A program made the position numbers and the translations under genes. The notes below the pieces were generated by a model that saw only the letters and a list, made by a program, of their open reading frames with translations, ran no database searches and was not told the DNA's origin. Positions 17,430 to 24,907 of a stretch of 36,899 nucleotides of DNA are shown piece by piece. The DNA is from an uncultured Bacilli bacterium (GTDB lineage: Bacteria; Bacillota_I; Bacilli_A; RF39; UBA660). Positions within the stretch are counted from its first letter, which is position 1. Each line of letters opens with the position of its first letter. Location: assembly GCA_944358735.1 (NCBI GenBank), contig CALVRT010000015.1, positions 1-36,899 of the forward strand, in the 5' to 3' direction.

Positions 17430-17915
17430 ATGCAAGATAAAAAAATAGATAAGATTTTAGAAGGTCATATGATTAACGATAACTTTAATAGTTATCCAAT
17501 TGAAGCTATCCAAATTTTCGGTTTAAAATTTATTACCAAAATGAGCAAAATATATGAATATAAAGAGGACTTATATTTTCGTTTAACAGAAGCCGTCTCT
17601 CTGTTTAAAGAATTTTATGTTGAAGATATTGATGAAAACGAGCTTAAACAAGATATTTTATTTTCATTTCGTATGAGGCCAGAATTAAATTCTTATGAAA
17701 GACTAACTTATTTAGATGCTTTACTATGTACTAAATATTTATATGAAGACATCGAAAATACAGAAGAAAAAATTGGCCGAAAATTAATGATTTGGTATGA
17801 GGTCCAAACAGAAGATGTTGATATTGAACTAGCTAAAGCTGCAATTAACGACCATGTTTTAAACCAAATGATGGAAAATCATAAACAAAAAGAACGTCAG
17901 AAAAAAATTTCTTGA
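17430..17915 (+). CDS. Hypothetical acidic soluble protein
   Basis: I do not recognise this 161-residue protein. It is mostly helical and charged, without Cys clusters, signal peptide or membrane span. Notable parts are LFSFRMRPELNSYERLTYLD and TEEKIGRKLMIWYEVQTEDV. An AGGGGGA ribosome site lies before the ATG, 45 bases after the ftsW-type gene on the same strand, so the two may be cotranscribed. Its TGA stop lies in the right arm of the following terminator. Confidence 0.75.
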   Translation: MQDKKIDKILEGHMINDNFNSYPIEAIQIFGLKFITKMSKIYEYKEDLYFRLTEAVSLFKEFYVEDIDENELKQDILFSFRMRPELNSYERLTYLDALLCTKYLYEDIENTEEKIGRKLMIWYEVQTEDVDIELAKAAINDHVLNQMMENHKQKERQKKIS

Positions 17916-17919
17916 CGTT
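17893..17919. terminator. Bidirectional terminator between convergent genes
   Basis: AACGTCA (17893-17899) and TGACGTT (17913-17919) form a 7-bp stem followed by T-runs on both strands. It serves the hypothetical gene on the plus strand and the small HTH gene on the minus strand. Confidence 0.75.
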
Positions 17920-17923
17920 TTTC

Positions 17924-18169
17924 TTATACAACAACTTTTACTTTTTCAATGGTCTTTTTAGAATCGCCATGACAAAATTCAAAATAAAATAATTCATCAG
18001 GTTGATTATTGAACACTTTAGCAATTAGTATTGCCTCTAAATATGTAATTGAACTAACATCATTTAATAAGATATTTAATCTTTCTTTGGATATTTTTGT
18101 TAGATTAGCTAATTCATCTACATCAATATGCTCGTACTCTAAAAGACCTAAAAGTGTCTTACATTTCAT
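17924..18169 (-). CDS. Small Xre-like HTH protein
   Basis: The 81-residue protein is a single helix-turn-helix unit. HIDVDELANLTKISKERLNI is followed by ITYLEAILIAKVFNNQPDEL, matching the five-helix Xre/Cro core, then a short basic tail. It starts at ATG 18169, which has AAGGGGGA seven bases upstream. Its target is unknown. A consensus promoter precedes it. Confidence 0.72.
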   Translation of the reverse strand: MKCKTLLGLLEYEHIDVDELANLTKISKERLNILLNDVSSITYLEAILIAKVFNNQPDELFYFEFCHGDSKKTIEKVKVVV

Positions 18170-18225
18170 TAAATTCCCCCTTGCCACAAGCATTTTAATA
18201 AGCAACACAATACTCTACATTTCTA

Positions 18226-18254
18226 ATTATAACAAAGTAAAGGAATTATTTCAA
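18226..18254 (-). promoter_or_regulatory. Sigma-70 promoter of the small HTH gene
   Basis: The minus strand has TTGAAA (18254-18249), a 17-base spacer and TATAAT (18231-18226). It begins 3 bases after the uvsE stop and faces the HTH gene. Confidence 0.75.
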
Positions 18255-18256
18255 TA

Positions 18257-19195
18257 TCAAACAACAAAAGTCGTCTCATTAATAAATTTATAATTCGTTT
18301 TATATTTAAGCTCCCGTACCAAACGAAACAAAGCATCATCTTTGGCTTTACACTCTAACATAATATATATTTCATCAGTAAAATTTTTTAAAAGTTCTAA
18401 AAAAACTATAAAATCGCCGGCATTTATATAATCACTATGGCTTCGTTTAGCATAAATACTTTTCGGCGAAGAAAAATGCATTTTTGGCATCAAACCACTA
18501 TTATTCCAAGTTTTAATAATTCGTGGTAGATAATCTTTAATATCCTCCCCTTCGTTATTGCACTTATAATGGTGATAATCTAAAACCATAGGTATTTTTA
18601 AAGTTTCACAAATTTTTAAAACATCTTTAATATTAAATACTTTATCATCATTTTCTAAAAGAATCATTTCTTGTAATGTTTTATCTAATTTTTGAAAGTT
18701 TTTAATAAACCTTTGAATAGCTTTTTCTTTATCATTAAAAAGTCCACCAACGTGTAAAATGACTTTCCCTTCTATTTCCATGGCATTGAAAATATTTTTA
18801 TTGTATTCTAGTATTCTAATACTATTATTTAAAACTTCTTTATTTGGACTATTAAGAACGCAAAACTGGTCGGGATGAGTATCAGTTCTAATATTGTATT
18901 TTTTAAAGAACAAACCTATTTCTTGCCAATAATTTTGATAGTTTTTAATATAATCAAAATGAACACTAGGATGCGTCGCTAAAGGAATTAAATGATGACT
19001 TAACCGATAAAAATGTACGTTATTGGCATAATTATATTTTAATATTTCTTTTAAATTATGAAAATTATTTAAAATAATATCATTTAATTTTGGTAAAGCG
19101 TTAGAACCTAGTTTTTCGTAATTAGTATATGTTAATGTTTTGGACGCTGATGGCAGTGGTAACGCCAGCGCTACATAGCCTAAACAAACTCTCAT
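18257..19195 (-). CDS. uvsE: UV DNA damage endonuclease UvsE
   Basis: The 312-residue protein matches the UvdE/UvsE family, a TIM-barrel metal-dependent enzyme. Conserved parts are MRVCLGYVALALPL at the N-terminus, FYRLSHHLIPLATHP, IRTDTHPDQFCVLNSPN, KVILHVGG, LENDDKVF, VLDYHHYKC and LMPKMHFSSPK. The many His, Asp and Glu residues would hold the metal ions. It nicks DNA 5' of UV photoproducts and starts an excision repair route independent of UvrABC. It stands alone in its transcription unit, with a GGTGAT ribosome site. Length is normal. Confidence 0.93.
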   Translation of the reverse strand: MRVCLGYVALALPLPSASKTLTYTNYEKLGSNALPKLNDIILNNFHNLKEILKYNYANNVHFYRLSHHLIPLATHPSVHFDYIKNYQNYWQEIGLFFKKYNIRTDTHPDQFCVLNSPNKEVLNNSIRILEYNKNIFNAMEIEGKVILHVGGLFNDKEKAIQRFIKNFQKLDKTLQEMILLENDDKVFNIKDVLKICETLKIPMVLDYHHYKCNNEGEDIKDYLPRIIKTWNNSGLMPKMHFSSPKSIYAKRSHSDYINAGDFIVFLELLKNFTDEIYIMLECKAKDDALFRLVRELKYKTNYKFINETTFVV

Positions 19196-19226
19196 GTAAT
19201 CACCATTTTTATTATAAACATTTAAT

Positions 19227-19255
19227 TTGACATTATACTTGTCATAATATATAAT
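19227..19255 (+). promoter_or_regulatory. Consensus sigma-70 promoter of def
   Basis: TTGACA (19227-19232) and TATAAT (19250-19255) are separated by 17 bases, a perfect consensus. The spacer also holds an inverted repeat, TGACA and TGTCA with 7 bases between. The leader to the def ATG is about 70 bases. Confidence 0.85.
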
Positions 19256-19329
19256 ACTTTTGTCGTAAATACGGGGAATAAATTTATTAATATCTAAAAA
19301 TATGATAAAATAGAGATGGAAGTGATATT

Positions 19330-19878
19330 ATGTTTAAACAATTAAACATTTTAGATGAAAAAGATAAAACGTTAAGAAAAGTTAGTAAGGAAGTATCTTT
19401 ACCACTTAATAAAGAAGATAAAGATACCATAAAACAAATAATTAAACAATTAACTTATAGTCAAATTCCTGAATACGAAAAAAAATATAATTTAAGACCA
19501 GGAATGGGCCTCGCCTTTCCACAACTTGGACAACTTAAAAGAATAATTGTAATTGTTCATGAATATGAAGAAGGTAAATTTAATAATTATGTGGTTGTTA
19601 ATCCAAAGATTATTAGTCATTCTGAAGAAGTTATTGCCCTAGAAACTGGTGAAGGTTGTTTAAGCGTTAATAGAGATGTTGAAGGTCATGTTCCAAGATA
19701 CGCTAGAGCGACAATTACCGGTTATGATGAAAATGGCGAAAAAATAAAACTTCGAGTTCGTGAAGAACTAGCTGTCGCTTTCCAGCACGAAATCGACCAT
19801 TTAAATGGTATTTTATTCTTTGACCGCATTGATAAAAATCATCCATTTTTTGGGGAAAATGAAATTAGATTAATTTAG
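19330..19878 (+). CDS. def: Peptide deformylase
   Basis: The 182-residue protein has the three deformylase motifs. These are GMGLAFPQ (motif 1, usually GxGLAAPQ, so Ala is replaced by Phe here), EGCLSV (motif 2, with the metal Cys) and QHEIDHLNG (motif 3, HExxDH). It removes the formyl group from nascent proteins. Length and an insertion between motifs 1 and 2 fit the Gram-positive type 2 group. An arylsulfotransferase-like gene follows 9 bases after the stop. Confidence 0.95.
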   Translation: MFKQLNILDEKDKTLRKVSKEVSLPLNKEDKDTIKQIIKQLTYSQIPEYEKKYNLRPGMGLAFPQLGQLKRIIVIVHEYEEGKFNNYVVVNPKIISHSEEVIALETGEGCLSVNRDVEGHVPRYARATITGYDENGEKIKLRVREELAVAFQHEIDHLNGILFFDRIDKNHPFFGENEIRLI

Positions 19879-19887
19879 AGGTGAATT

Positions 19888-21621
19888 ATGAAAAATACAA
19901 TTAAATATATTTTGCTAGTTATTTTTGCTTTTGCAACATCGATTCTTATATATGAATATGTTGAAGCCAATGAAGAAGTCGCAATTGAAGATGATATATT
20001 AATTTATCAACAAACTTTAGAAAATGAATTTTTAAGTAAAACTGATTATAGTATTAACGAACCAAAAGTTATTTTAAATCCTTATGGTAATTCACCACTG
20101 ACAGCTTTAGTGATTTTTGAAACCAGTGATTTAACTACTCCAACAATTACGGTTAAAGGAAAAGATGGTGAAGATGATTTAACTCATACATTTATTCCTA
20201 ATAAAGTCCATATTTTGCCAATATATGGCTTATATCCTGACTATAATAATAAAGTAGAAATTAGTGTTAGCGGAATTACAAAAACTATTAATATTAAAAC
20301 AGAAAAATTGCCAGATGATTTTATAGAACTTGAAAATGTTAGTGGTGACCTAGATACTGACGAATTTTACTTTACTACGCCTGAAGACAAATCTTATACA
20401 GCTGCTTATGATAAAAATGGCAATGTCAGATGGTATTTAATTGGTGATTATAGATGGGATATTAACCGGTTAAATAATGGACACTTACTTATAAGTAGTG
20501 CGAAATTAGTTAACCTTCCCTATTATTCTAAAGGATTAGTGGAAATTGACTTATTAGGTAAAGTTTATTTTCAATACAATATTCCAAATGGCTATCATCA
20601 TGATGTTACCGAATTAGAAAACGGAAATTTCTTACTAGCCTCTAATAATCTAAAAGATGGAACGGTAGAAGATTATATTATTGAAATTGACCGTAGTACT
20701 GGAGAAATTATTAAAAATTGGAACTTACACAAACTTCAAAACAATGAAAAAGAAAATTGGTTAGGACTAAATAGTTTATTTTATAGTCGTAAAAACAATT
20801 CTATTACTTTTGCTGGAACAAATAACAATATGATTGGTAATATTGATTATAAATCTAATGAAGTAAACTGGCTTCTTGCTGATAAAGAAAATGTTCCGAC
20901 TAAATTTCAAGAATATATTTTAGATTATGATTTTACTTTAAATAAGCCACAAGCTATTAATAGTTTAAGTGATGATGAGATAGCTTTTATCAATACAAAA
21001 GATGATGGGCTTTATTTAACTATCATTAAAATTGATAATGAAAATAAAAAAGCTAGTTTAATTAGTGAAACTTTAGTCAGTGAAGATAAAACTGAGGCTA
21101 ATTTAGATATTACTGATGAAAATAATTATTTATTTACTGGTGAAAAATACATTAAAGACGTAAATAATGATGATGATTTAACTATTGAAACTGATAGTAC
21201 TTTATATAATAGTAAAAAATTAAGCTTATACGCTAATGATATTTATACTAGTGGTCCTGGTACTAAATTAGGTTCTTTAGGTATTACCCCAACTACTAAT
21301 AATATATCTGTTTTCTTTCATAAAGACGGAACAGAAATTATGAAAGATTATGATATAAATTTAGTTAAAGAAGCTGACCGATTAGTTGTTACAGGGACTT
21401 TTAAAGCTAGTGATGATGTTACAATTATTTTAGATAATTTCTTAACGAAAAAAACTTATGATTTACCTATTTCTAATACACCATATGAAGGAAATAAAAA
21501 AGACGATAAGAAAATTACCGTTTCTAAATATATTAATGATGAAGATGTTTATGGTAAATACTATATCTTTATTAGAGTTAATGGCGTTAATTATAAATTA
21601 GGTAAATATGTTGTATTTTAA
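19888..21621 (+). CDS. Arylsulfotransferase-like (ASST) membrane-anchored protein, active site degenerate
   Basis: The 577-residue protein has an N-terminal anchor (about 5-27), an N-terminal beta domain (about 50-140) and a beta-propeller. The propeller text matches the arylsulfate sulfotransferase family: YTAAYDKNGNVRWYLIGD (170-187), NGYHHDVTELENGNFLLAS (234-252), YIIEIDRSTGEIIKNW and EVNWLLAD. In active family members a propeller His (E. coli AssT His252) lies in the HHD motif, which is kept here (237-239). The next catalytic His, usually in DWxHxNS, is replaced in NWLGLNS (290-296), and the usual SSRH text is FAGTNNN (308-314). So it probably does not transfer sulfate and may bind a ligand. 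It lies in an operon with def. Confidence 0.75.
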   Translation: MKNTIKYILLVIFAFATSILIYEYVEANEEVAIEDDILIYQQTLENEFLSKTDYSINEPKVILNPYGNSPLTALVIFETSDLTTPTITVKGKDGEDDLTHTFIPNKVHILPIYGLYPDYNNKVEISVSGITKTINIKTEKLPDDFIELENVSGDLDTDEFYFTTPEDKSYTAAYDKNGNVRWYLIGDYRWDINRLNNGHLLISSAKLVNLPYYSKGLVEIDLLGKVYFQYNIPNGYHHDVTELENGNFLLASNNLKDGTVEDYIIEIDRSTGEIIKNWNLHKLQNNEKENWLGLNSLFYSRKNNSITFAGTNNNMIGNIDYKSNEVNWLLADKENVPTKFQEYILDYDFTLNKPQAINSLSDDEIAFINTKDDGLYLTIIKIDNENKKASLISETLVSEDKTEANLDITDENNYLFTGEKYIKDVNNDDDLTIETDSTLYNSKKLSLYANDIYTSGPGTKLGSLGITPTTNNISVFFHKDGTEIMKDYDINLVKEADRLVVTGTFKASDDVTIILDNFLTKKTYDLPISNTPYEGNKKDDKKITVSKYINDEDVYGKYYIFIRVNGVNYKLGKYVVF

Positions 21622-21650
21622 AAGACTTACTAAATTGTAAGCCTTTTTTT
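21622..21650 (+). terminator. Terminator of the def operon
   Basis: AAGACTTAC pairs with GTAAGCCTT (one mismatch) around a 6-base loop and is followed by a T-run. It starts at the stop codon of the ASST-like gene. Confidence 0.8.
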
Positions 21651-21729
21651 GTATAGAGATGATTAAAAATCCTCTTTTATCATAAATTATTAATTTTATT
21701 GGTATAACCCACATAAAGTTTATACTTTT

Positions 21730-23322
21730 TTAACCTTTATTATATTTTTCAGTAAATTCTTCATAACTAATTTGTTTATCAATATAAGTTCCATCTTCAT
21801 TAATATAAATAAGTCTATTAGCAGCGGTTTCAATAAGTTCTGTATCATAAGTAGCTAAAATAACTGGTCCATTAAAGTTACAAATAGCTTTATTAAGTGA
21901 AGTAATGGCTTCAATATCTAAATGATTAGTTGGCTCATCTAATAATAAAACATTACCTTTAGTAAGCATCATTTTAGCTAGCATTAATCTTACTTTTTCC
22001 CCACCAGAAAGAACGTTCACTTTTTTTAAAGCTTCTTCACCGGAAAATAACATTCTTCCTAAAAAGCCTCTTACAAAACTTTCATCTTTATCTTCAGAAT
22101 ACTTTCTTAAAAAGTCAATTAAAGTTTCGTTATTCATAAAATAATTATCATGATTTTTTGGGAAATAAGACATAATCACAGTTGAACCTATTTTAATTTC
22201 ACCACTATCAGGTGTTAATTCACCAGTAATTACTTTAAATAAAGTTGTTTTAGCTATTTCGTTTTCACCAATTAAAGCAATTTTATCTTCAGGTCTAACA
22301 TTTAAAGAAAAATCTTTAAGAATTGGTTTTCCATTTTTCGTAACATTAATTTTACTTAAATATATTACTTCTTTTCCTAGTCTTCTTTCATAGGCAAAAT
22401 TAATATAAGGATATTTTCTCGAAGATGGCTTTAAATCTTCAATAACAATTTTCTCTAATGCTTTTTTTCTCGAGGTTGCTTGTTTTGATTTAGAAGCATT
22501 AGCTGAAAATCTAGCAATAAAAGTTTGTAACTCTTTAATTCTTTCTTCTTTCTTTTTATTGCTCATTTTTAATTGTTTTTGCATAAGTTCATTAGATTCA
22601 TACCAAAAATCATAATTACCAACACATAGTTTTATTTCACCACGGTCAATATCTAACATATGTGTACAAACTTTATTTAAAAAATGTCTATCGTGAGATA
22701 CTAAAATAACCGTACCTTTAAAATCTAATAAAAAGTTTTCAAGCCATAATTTACTTTTAATATCTAGTCCATTAGTTGGCTCATCAAGTAATAAAATATC
22801 AGGACTTCCAAATAAAGCTGAAGCTAGTAACACTTTAACTTTTTCTAAATCTTTAAGTTCACTCATTTGTTTATTATAAAGTTCGGGATTTAGTCCTAGA
22901 CCGGCAAGTAAAGTAGCAGCCTCACTTTCCGCTTCCCAACCATTTAAAGCTTCAAAATCAGCCTCCAATTTAGCAACTTTCATCCCATCTTCCATACTAA
23001 AGTCTGGTTTAGCATATAAAGCATCTTTTTCTAACATAATATTATAAAGCTTTTCATTACCCATAATAACTGTTTCTAAAACCTCATACTCGTCATAATC
23101 ATGATGATTTTGTTTCAAAAAAGAAATTCTATCATTTTTATCTTTAATAACTTCACCAGTAGTACTATCTATTTCGCCTGTTAAAATTTTTAAAAAAGTA
23201 CTTTTACCAGCTCCATTAGCTCCAATAACGCCATAACAATTATTACCAGATAACTCTAAATTAACATTTTCAAATAAAATACGTTTTCCATAACGTAATG
23301 ATAAATTATTTACTTTTAACAT
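21730..23322 (-). CDS. ABC-F family ATPase (YkpA/YbiT type) with degenerate second site
   Basis: The 530-residue soluble protein has two ABC domains and no membrane span. Domain 1 has Walker A GANGAGKST (34-42), Walker B ILLLDEPTNGLD and switch VSHDRHF. Its signature is SELKDLEKVKV, and a poor first signature is normal in the YkpA/YbiT group. The linker holds SFSANASKSKQATSRKK-type text typical of that group. Domain 2 has an intact LSGGEK (438-443) and LLLDEPTNHLD. However, its Walker A is GENEIAKTT (352-360, missing the Gly before Lys) and its switch is ATYDTE (490-495, Tyr for His). ABC-F proteins act on the ribosome. It starts at ATG 23322; a GTG at 23331 lies inside the AAGGTGG ribosome site. 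Confidence 0.88.
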   Translation of the reverse strand: MLKVNNLSLRYGKRILFENVNLELSGNNCYGVIGANGAGKSTFLKILTGEIDSTTGEVIKDKNDRISFLKQNHHDYDEYEVLETVIMGNEKLYNIMLEKDALYAKPDFSMEDGMKVAKLEADFEALNGWEAESEAATLLAGLGLNPELYNKQMSELKDLEKVKVLLASALFGSPDILLLDEPTNGLDIKSKLWLENFLLDFKGTVILVSHDRHFLNKVCTHMLDIDRGEIKLCVGNYDFWYESNELMQKQLKMSNKKKEERIKELQTFIARFSANASKSKQATSRKKALEKIVIEDLKPSSRKYPYINFAYERRLGKEVIYLSKINVTKNGKPILKDFSLNVRPEDKIALIGENEIAKTTLFKVITGELTPDSGEIKIGSTVIMSYFPKNHDNYFMNNETLIDFLRKYSEDKDESFVRGFLGRMLFSGEEALKKVNVLSGGEKVRLMLAKMMLTKGNVLLLDEPTNHLDIEAITSLNKAICNFNGPVILATYDTELIETAANRLIYINEDGTYIDKQISYEEFTEKYNKG

Positions 23323-23345
23323 AAAAACCACCTTGCTAAATTATA

Positions 23346-23404
23346 TCATATTTTGTAAAAGAAACAAAATAAAAGTAGAACTTAATCTACTTTGGTTCAT
23401 TGTT
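23346..23404. repeat. 59-bp direct repeat, copy 1
   Basis: This is an exact 59-base copy of 23702-23760. It holds the last codons (NNEPK, stop) and terminator of the transposase-remnant gene family, here without any gene in front of it. It directly follows the ABC-F gene's promoter side. Confidence 0.9.
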
Positions 23405-23507
23405 CATTAATTATAAAACCAAATGTAACCAGTAAAAATAAGAAAGTTGCATTTAGTTTTACAGTTGACCCAAACAAAACAATCATAAGAAAAATTGTGA
23501 AAAAGTA

Positions 23508-23535
23508 TTGACATAAATATCAAAAATAGTATAAT
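23508..23535 (+). promoter_or_regulatory. Consensus promoter in a gene-free region
   Basis: TTGACA (23508-23513), 16 bases, TATAAT (23530-23535). No open reading frame follows on the plus strand. A terminator-like hairpin follows within about 85 bases, so it probably drives a small RNA. Confidence 0.75.
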
Positions 23536-23541
23536 TAAAGT

Positions 23542-23622
23542 ACTTTAGATTGTTGCAGGTGTATATATACACTTGGTAGAAGTTTTTCAAAAGGAAGAGC
23601 AGTGCTCTTTCTTTTGCTTTTA
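23542..23622 (+). ncRNA. Putative small RNA of about 80 nt
   Basis: A perfect-consensus promoter predicts transcription from about 23542. The transcript would hold a perfect 14-base palindrome, GTGTATATATACAC (23559-23572). It would end at a strong hairpin, AAAAGGAAGAGC and GCTCTTTCTTTT (12 bp, one G-U pair, 3-base loop, 23589-23615), followed by a T-rich stretch. No reading frame of note lies inside and no plus-strand gene follows. I do not recognise it as tmRNA, SRP RNA, 6S RNA or a known riboswitch. It sits between the two 59-bp repeats. Confidence 0.6.
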
Positions 23623-23701
23623 TATGATGTTTTTATTAATGCAATTAAGATATCACATATTACTATTTTGCCTTAATATTAAACTTTTTTATCTAACTAA
23701 T

Positions 23702-23760
23702 TCATATTTTGTAAAAGAAACAAAATAAAAGTAGAACTTAATCTACTTTGGTTCATTGTT
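23702..23760 (-). repeat. 59-bp direct repeat, copy 2, containing a terminator
   Basis: This exact copy of 23346-23404 includes the 3' end of the gene that stops at 23743. It also holds the hairpin AAAGTAGA/TCTACTTT followed by TATTTTG, a minus-strand terminator. Confidence 0.9.
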
Positions 23761-24267
23761 TAAAGCAATAATTTGTTCTTCAGAAAGTCCAGTAACTTCA
23801 CTAATAAAATGAATATTAAGTTTTTTATTAAGCATAAATTTAGCTAGTTCAAGTCTATTTTGTCTTCCTTCTCTGCTATTCATATCATTAACGTTTTTAA
23901 AGACTGTAATTCGGATATTTTTAATTTCTTCGCCTTCGGTTAAAGATTTTTTAAACTCTTTGTCCTTAATTAGGCTCATTACTTTATCTTTAAATTGCTC
24001 CATAAGTTCATCGCCCTTACAATATTTTTCTAACTCTTCCTCGTTAAAACCAAGCATAGCTAGATATTTATATTCTTCATTACCGGCATAAAATAATTCT
24101 TTACATTTATCTATATCAAACTCATGGATAGATAAATTATCAATAAGCTTTATATTAGAGTTTGGAGCACTAAAATAACTATGAAAAGCAGCAGGAGGTT
24201 CTTCCTGATTACAAGACATTGCTTTAAACATATCATTGGTTTTTAATGTACAGTTTTTTTCTTCCAT
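23743..24267 (-). CDS. C-terminal part of a PD-(D/E)XK (Rpn-type) transposase-family protein
   Basis: The 174-residue product matches the C-terminal half of the PD-(D/E)XK nuclease transposase or Rpn family. Matching text is LSIHEFDIDKCKELFYAGNE, then YLAMLGFNEEELEKYCKGDE, then FKDKVMSLIKDKEFKKSLTE, and the typical tail FISEVTGLSEEQIIAL. The N-terminal nuclease domain that carries the catalytic residues is missing; full-length members have roughly 280-320 residues. The first 35 residues (SCNQEEPPAAFHSYF) look unrelated. It has an AAGGAGATG ribosome site and its own terminator, so it may still be expressed. Its 3' end is duplicated at 23346-23404. Confidence 0.68.
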   Translation of the reverse strand: MEEKNCTLKTNDMFKAMSCNQEEPPAAFHSYFSAPNSNIKLIDNLSIHEFDIDKCKELFYAGNEEYKYLAMLGFNEEELEKYCKGDELMEQFKDKVMSLIKDKEFKKSLTEGEEIKNIRITVFKNVNDMNSREGRQNRLELAKFMLNKKLNIHFISEVTGLSEEQIIALNNEPK

Positions 24268-24292
24268 ACATTCATCTCCTTTCTTGTATTTT

Positions 24293-24317
24293 GAGAGAAA
24301 AATATCTCTCTATTATA
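24293..24317 (-). promoter_or_regulatory. -10 box and leader hairpin of the transposase-remnant gene
   Basis: On the minus strand TATAAT (24317-24312) is followed at once by GAGAGA and TCTCTC with a 6-base loop. This would put a hairpin at the 5' end of the message. No good -35 box is visible. Confidence 0.4.
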
Positions 24318-24370
24318 TATCATAGGAGATTTTTTTATAAAACCCTTCTTTTTTGCTAATTTTTTAAAAA

Positions 24371-24410
24371 TTTTTTTAAAAGCCCTTTCAAAACTATGAA
24401 AAGAGCTTTT
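24371..24410 (-). terminator. Terminator after the smc operon
   Basis: On the minus strand AAAAGCTCTTTTC and GAAAGGGCTTTT form a long stem with small defects, followed by T-rich sequence. It lies 10 bases after the stop at 24420. Confidence 0.65.
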
Positions 24411-24419
24411 TATATAATA

Positions 24420-24884
24420 CTATAAATGTTTTTTATGTTTCTGTAAGCTAATATTATGATTATTATTTTTTGCTTGATTCCATAATAAACCTAAAATTTC
24501 CATTTCTTGTTCATATAATGCATAATAACTATAAGCTTCATCTTGTGAAGCAACTTCAGCCTCATTTTCATTAGGAATAAATCCAAAAACAATAGGGTCT
24601 TCCTCATCATAAATCATATAAATATCTTCAGCATCGGCTAGATAGCCATCTTCTTTAACCGCACTAACTGTAGGAATTCGAATATCGGTATCTAATAAAT
24701 AAAAGTTATAACCAGCAATACTTCCTATTTTCCCGTCAGTTTTGAAAACCGCTTCTACTTTGGTTGGAACTTTATCAAGGCCCTCAATATCAATTGGTCC
24801 CCACATTTCTTTCATAATATTATATAATTTTAATTTTTTTAGCTTTAGAAATGCATATCCTGCTTCTACTTCTGTATATTCCAC
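24420..24884 (-). CDS. Hypothetical protein downstream of smc
   Basis: I do not recognise this 154-residue acidic protein. A basic amphipathic start (YAFLKLKKLKLYNIMKEMWG) is followed by a beta-rich part (TKVEAVFKTDGKIGSIAGYN, YLLDTDIRIPTVSAVKED) and a His/Lys/Asn tail. There is no signal peptide or membrane span. The start is GTG 24884, supported by AGGAAGG at the right distance. It lies 23 bases after smc and probably shares its message. In Bacillus the gene after smc is ftsY, which this is not. Confidence 0.75.
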   Translation of the reverse strand: MEYTEVEAGYAFLKLKKLKLYNIMKEMWGPIDIEGLDKVPTKVEAVFKTDGKIGSIAGYNFYLLDTDIRIPTVSAVKEDGYLADAEDIYMIYDEEDPIVFGFIPNENEAEVASQDEAYSYYALYEQEMEILGLLWNQAKNNNHNISLQKHKKHL

Positions 24885-24907
24885 AATTTCCTTCCTCTAT
24901 AAAACCC

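Noticed and set aside
22840-22880. Loss of the first ABC signature in the ABC-F protein as an oddity
   Set aside because: YkpA/YbiT-type proteins normally have a non-standard first signature; only the second-site changes are notable.
23743-24267. A complete PD-(D/E)XK transposase
   Set aside because: The catalytic N-terminal domain is absent; only the C-terminal half is recognisable.
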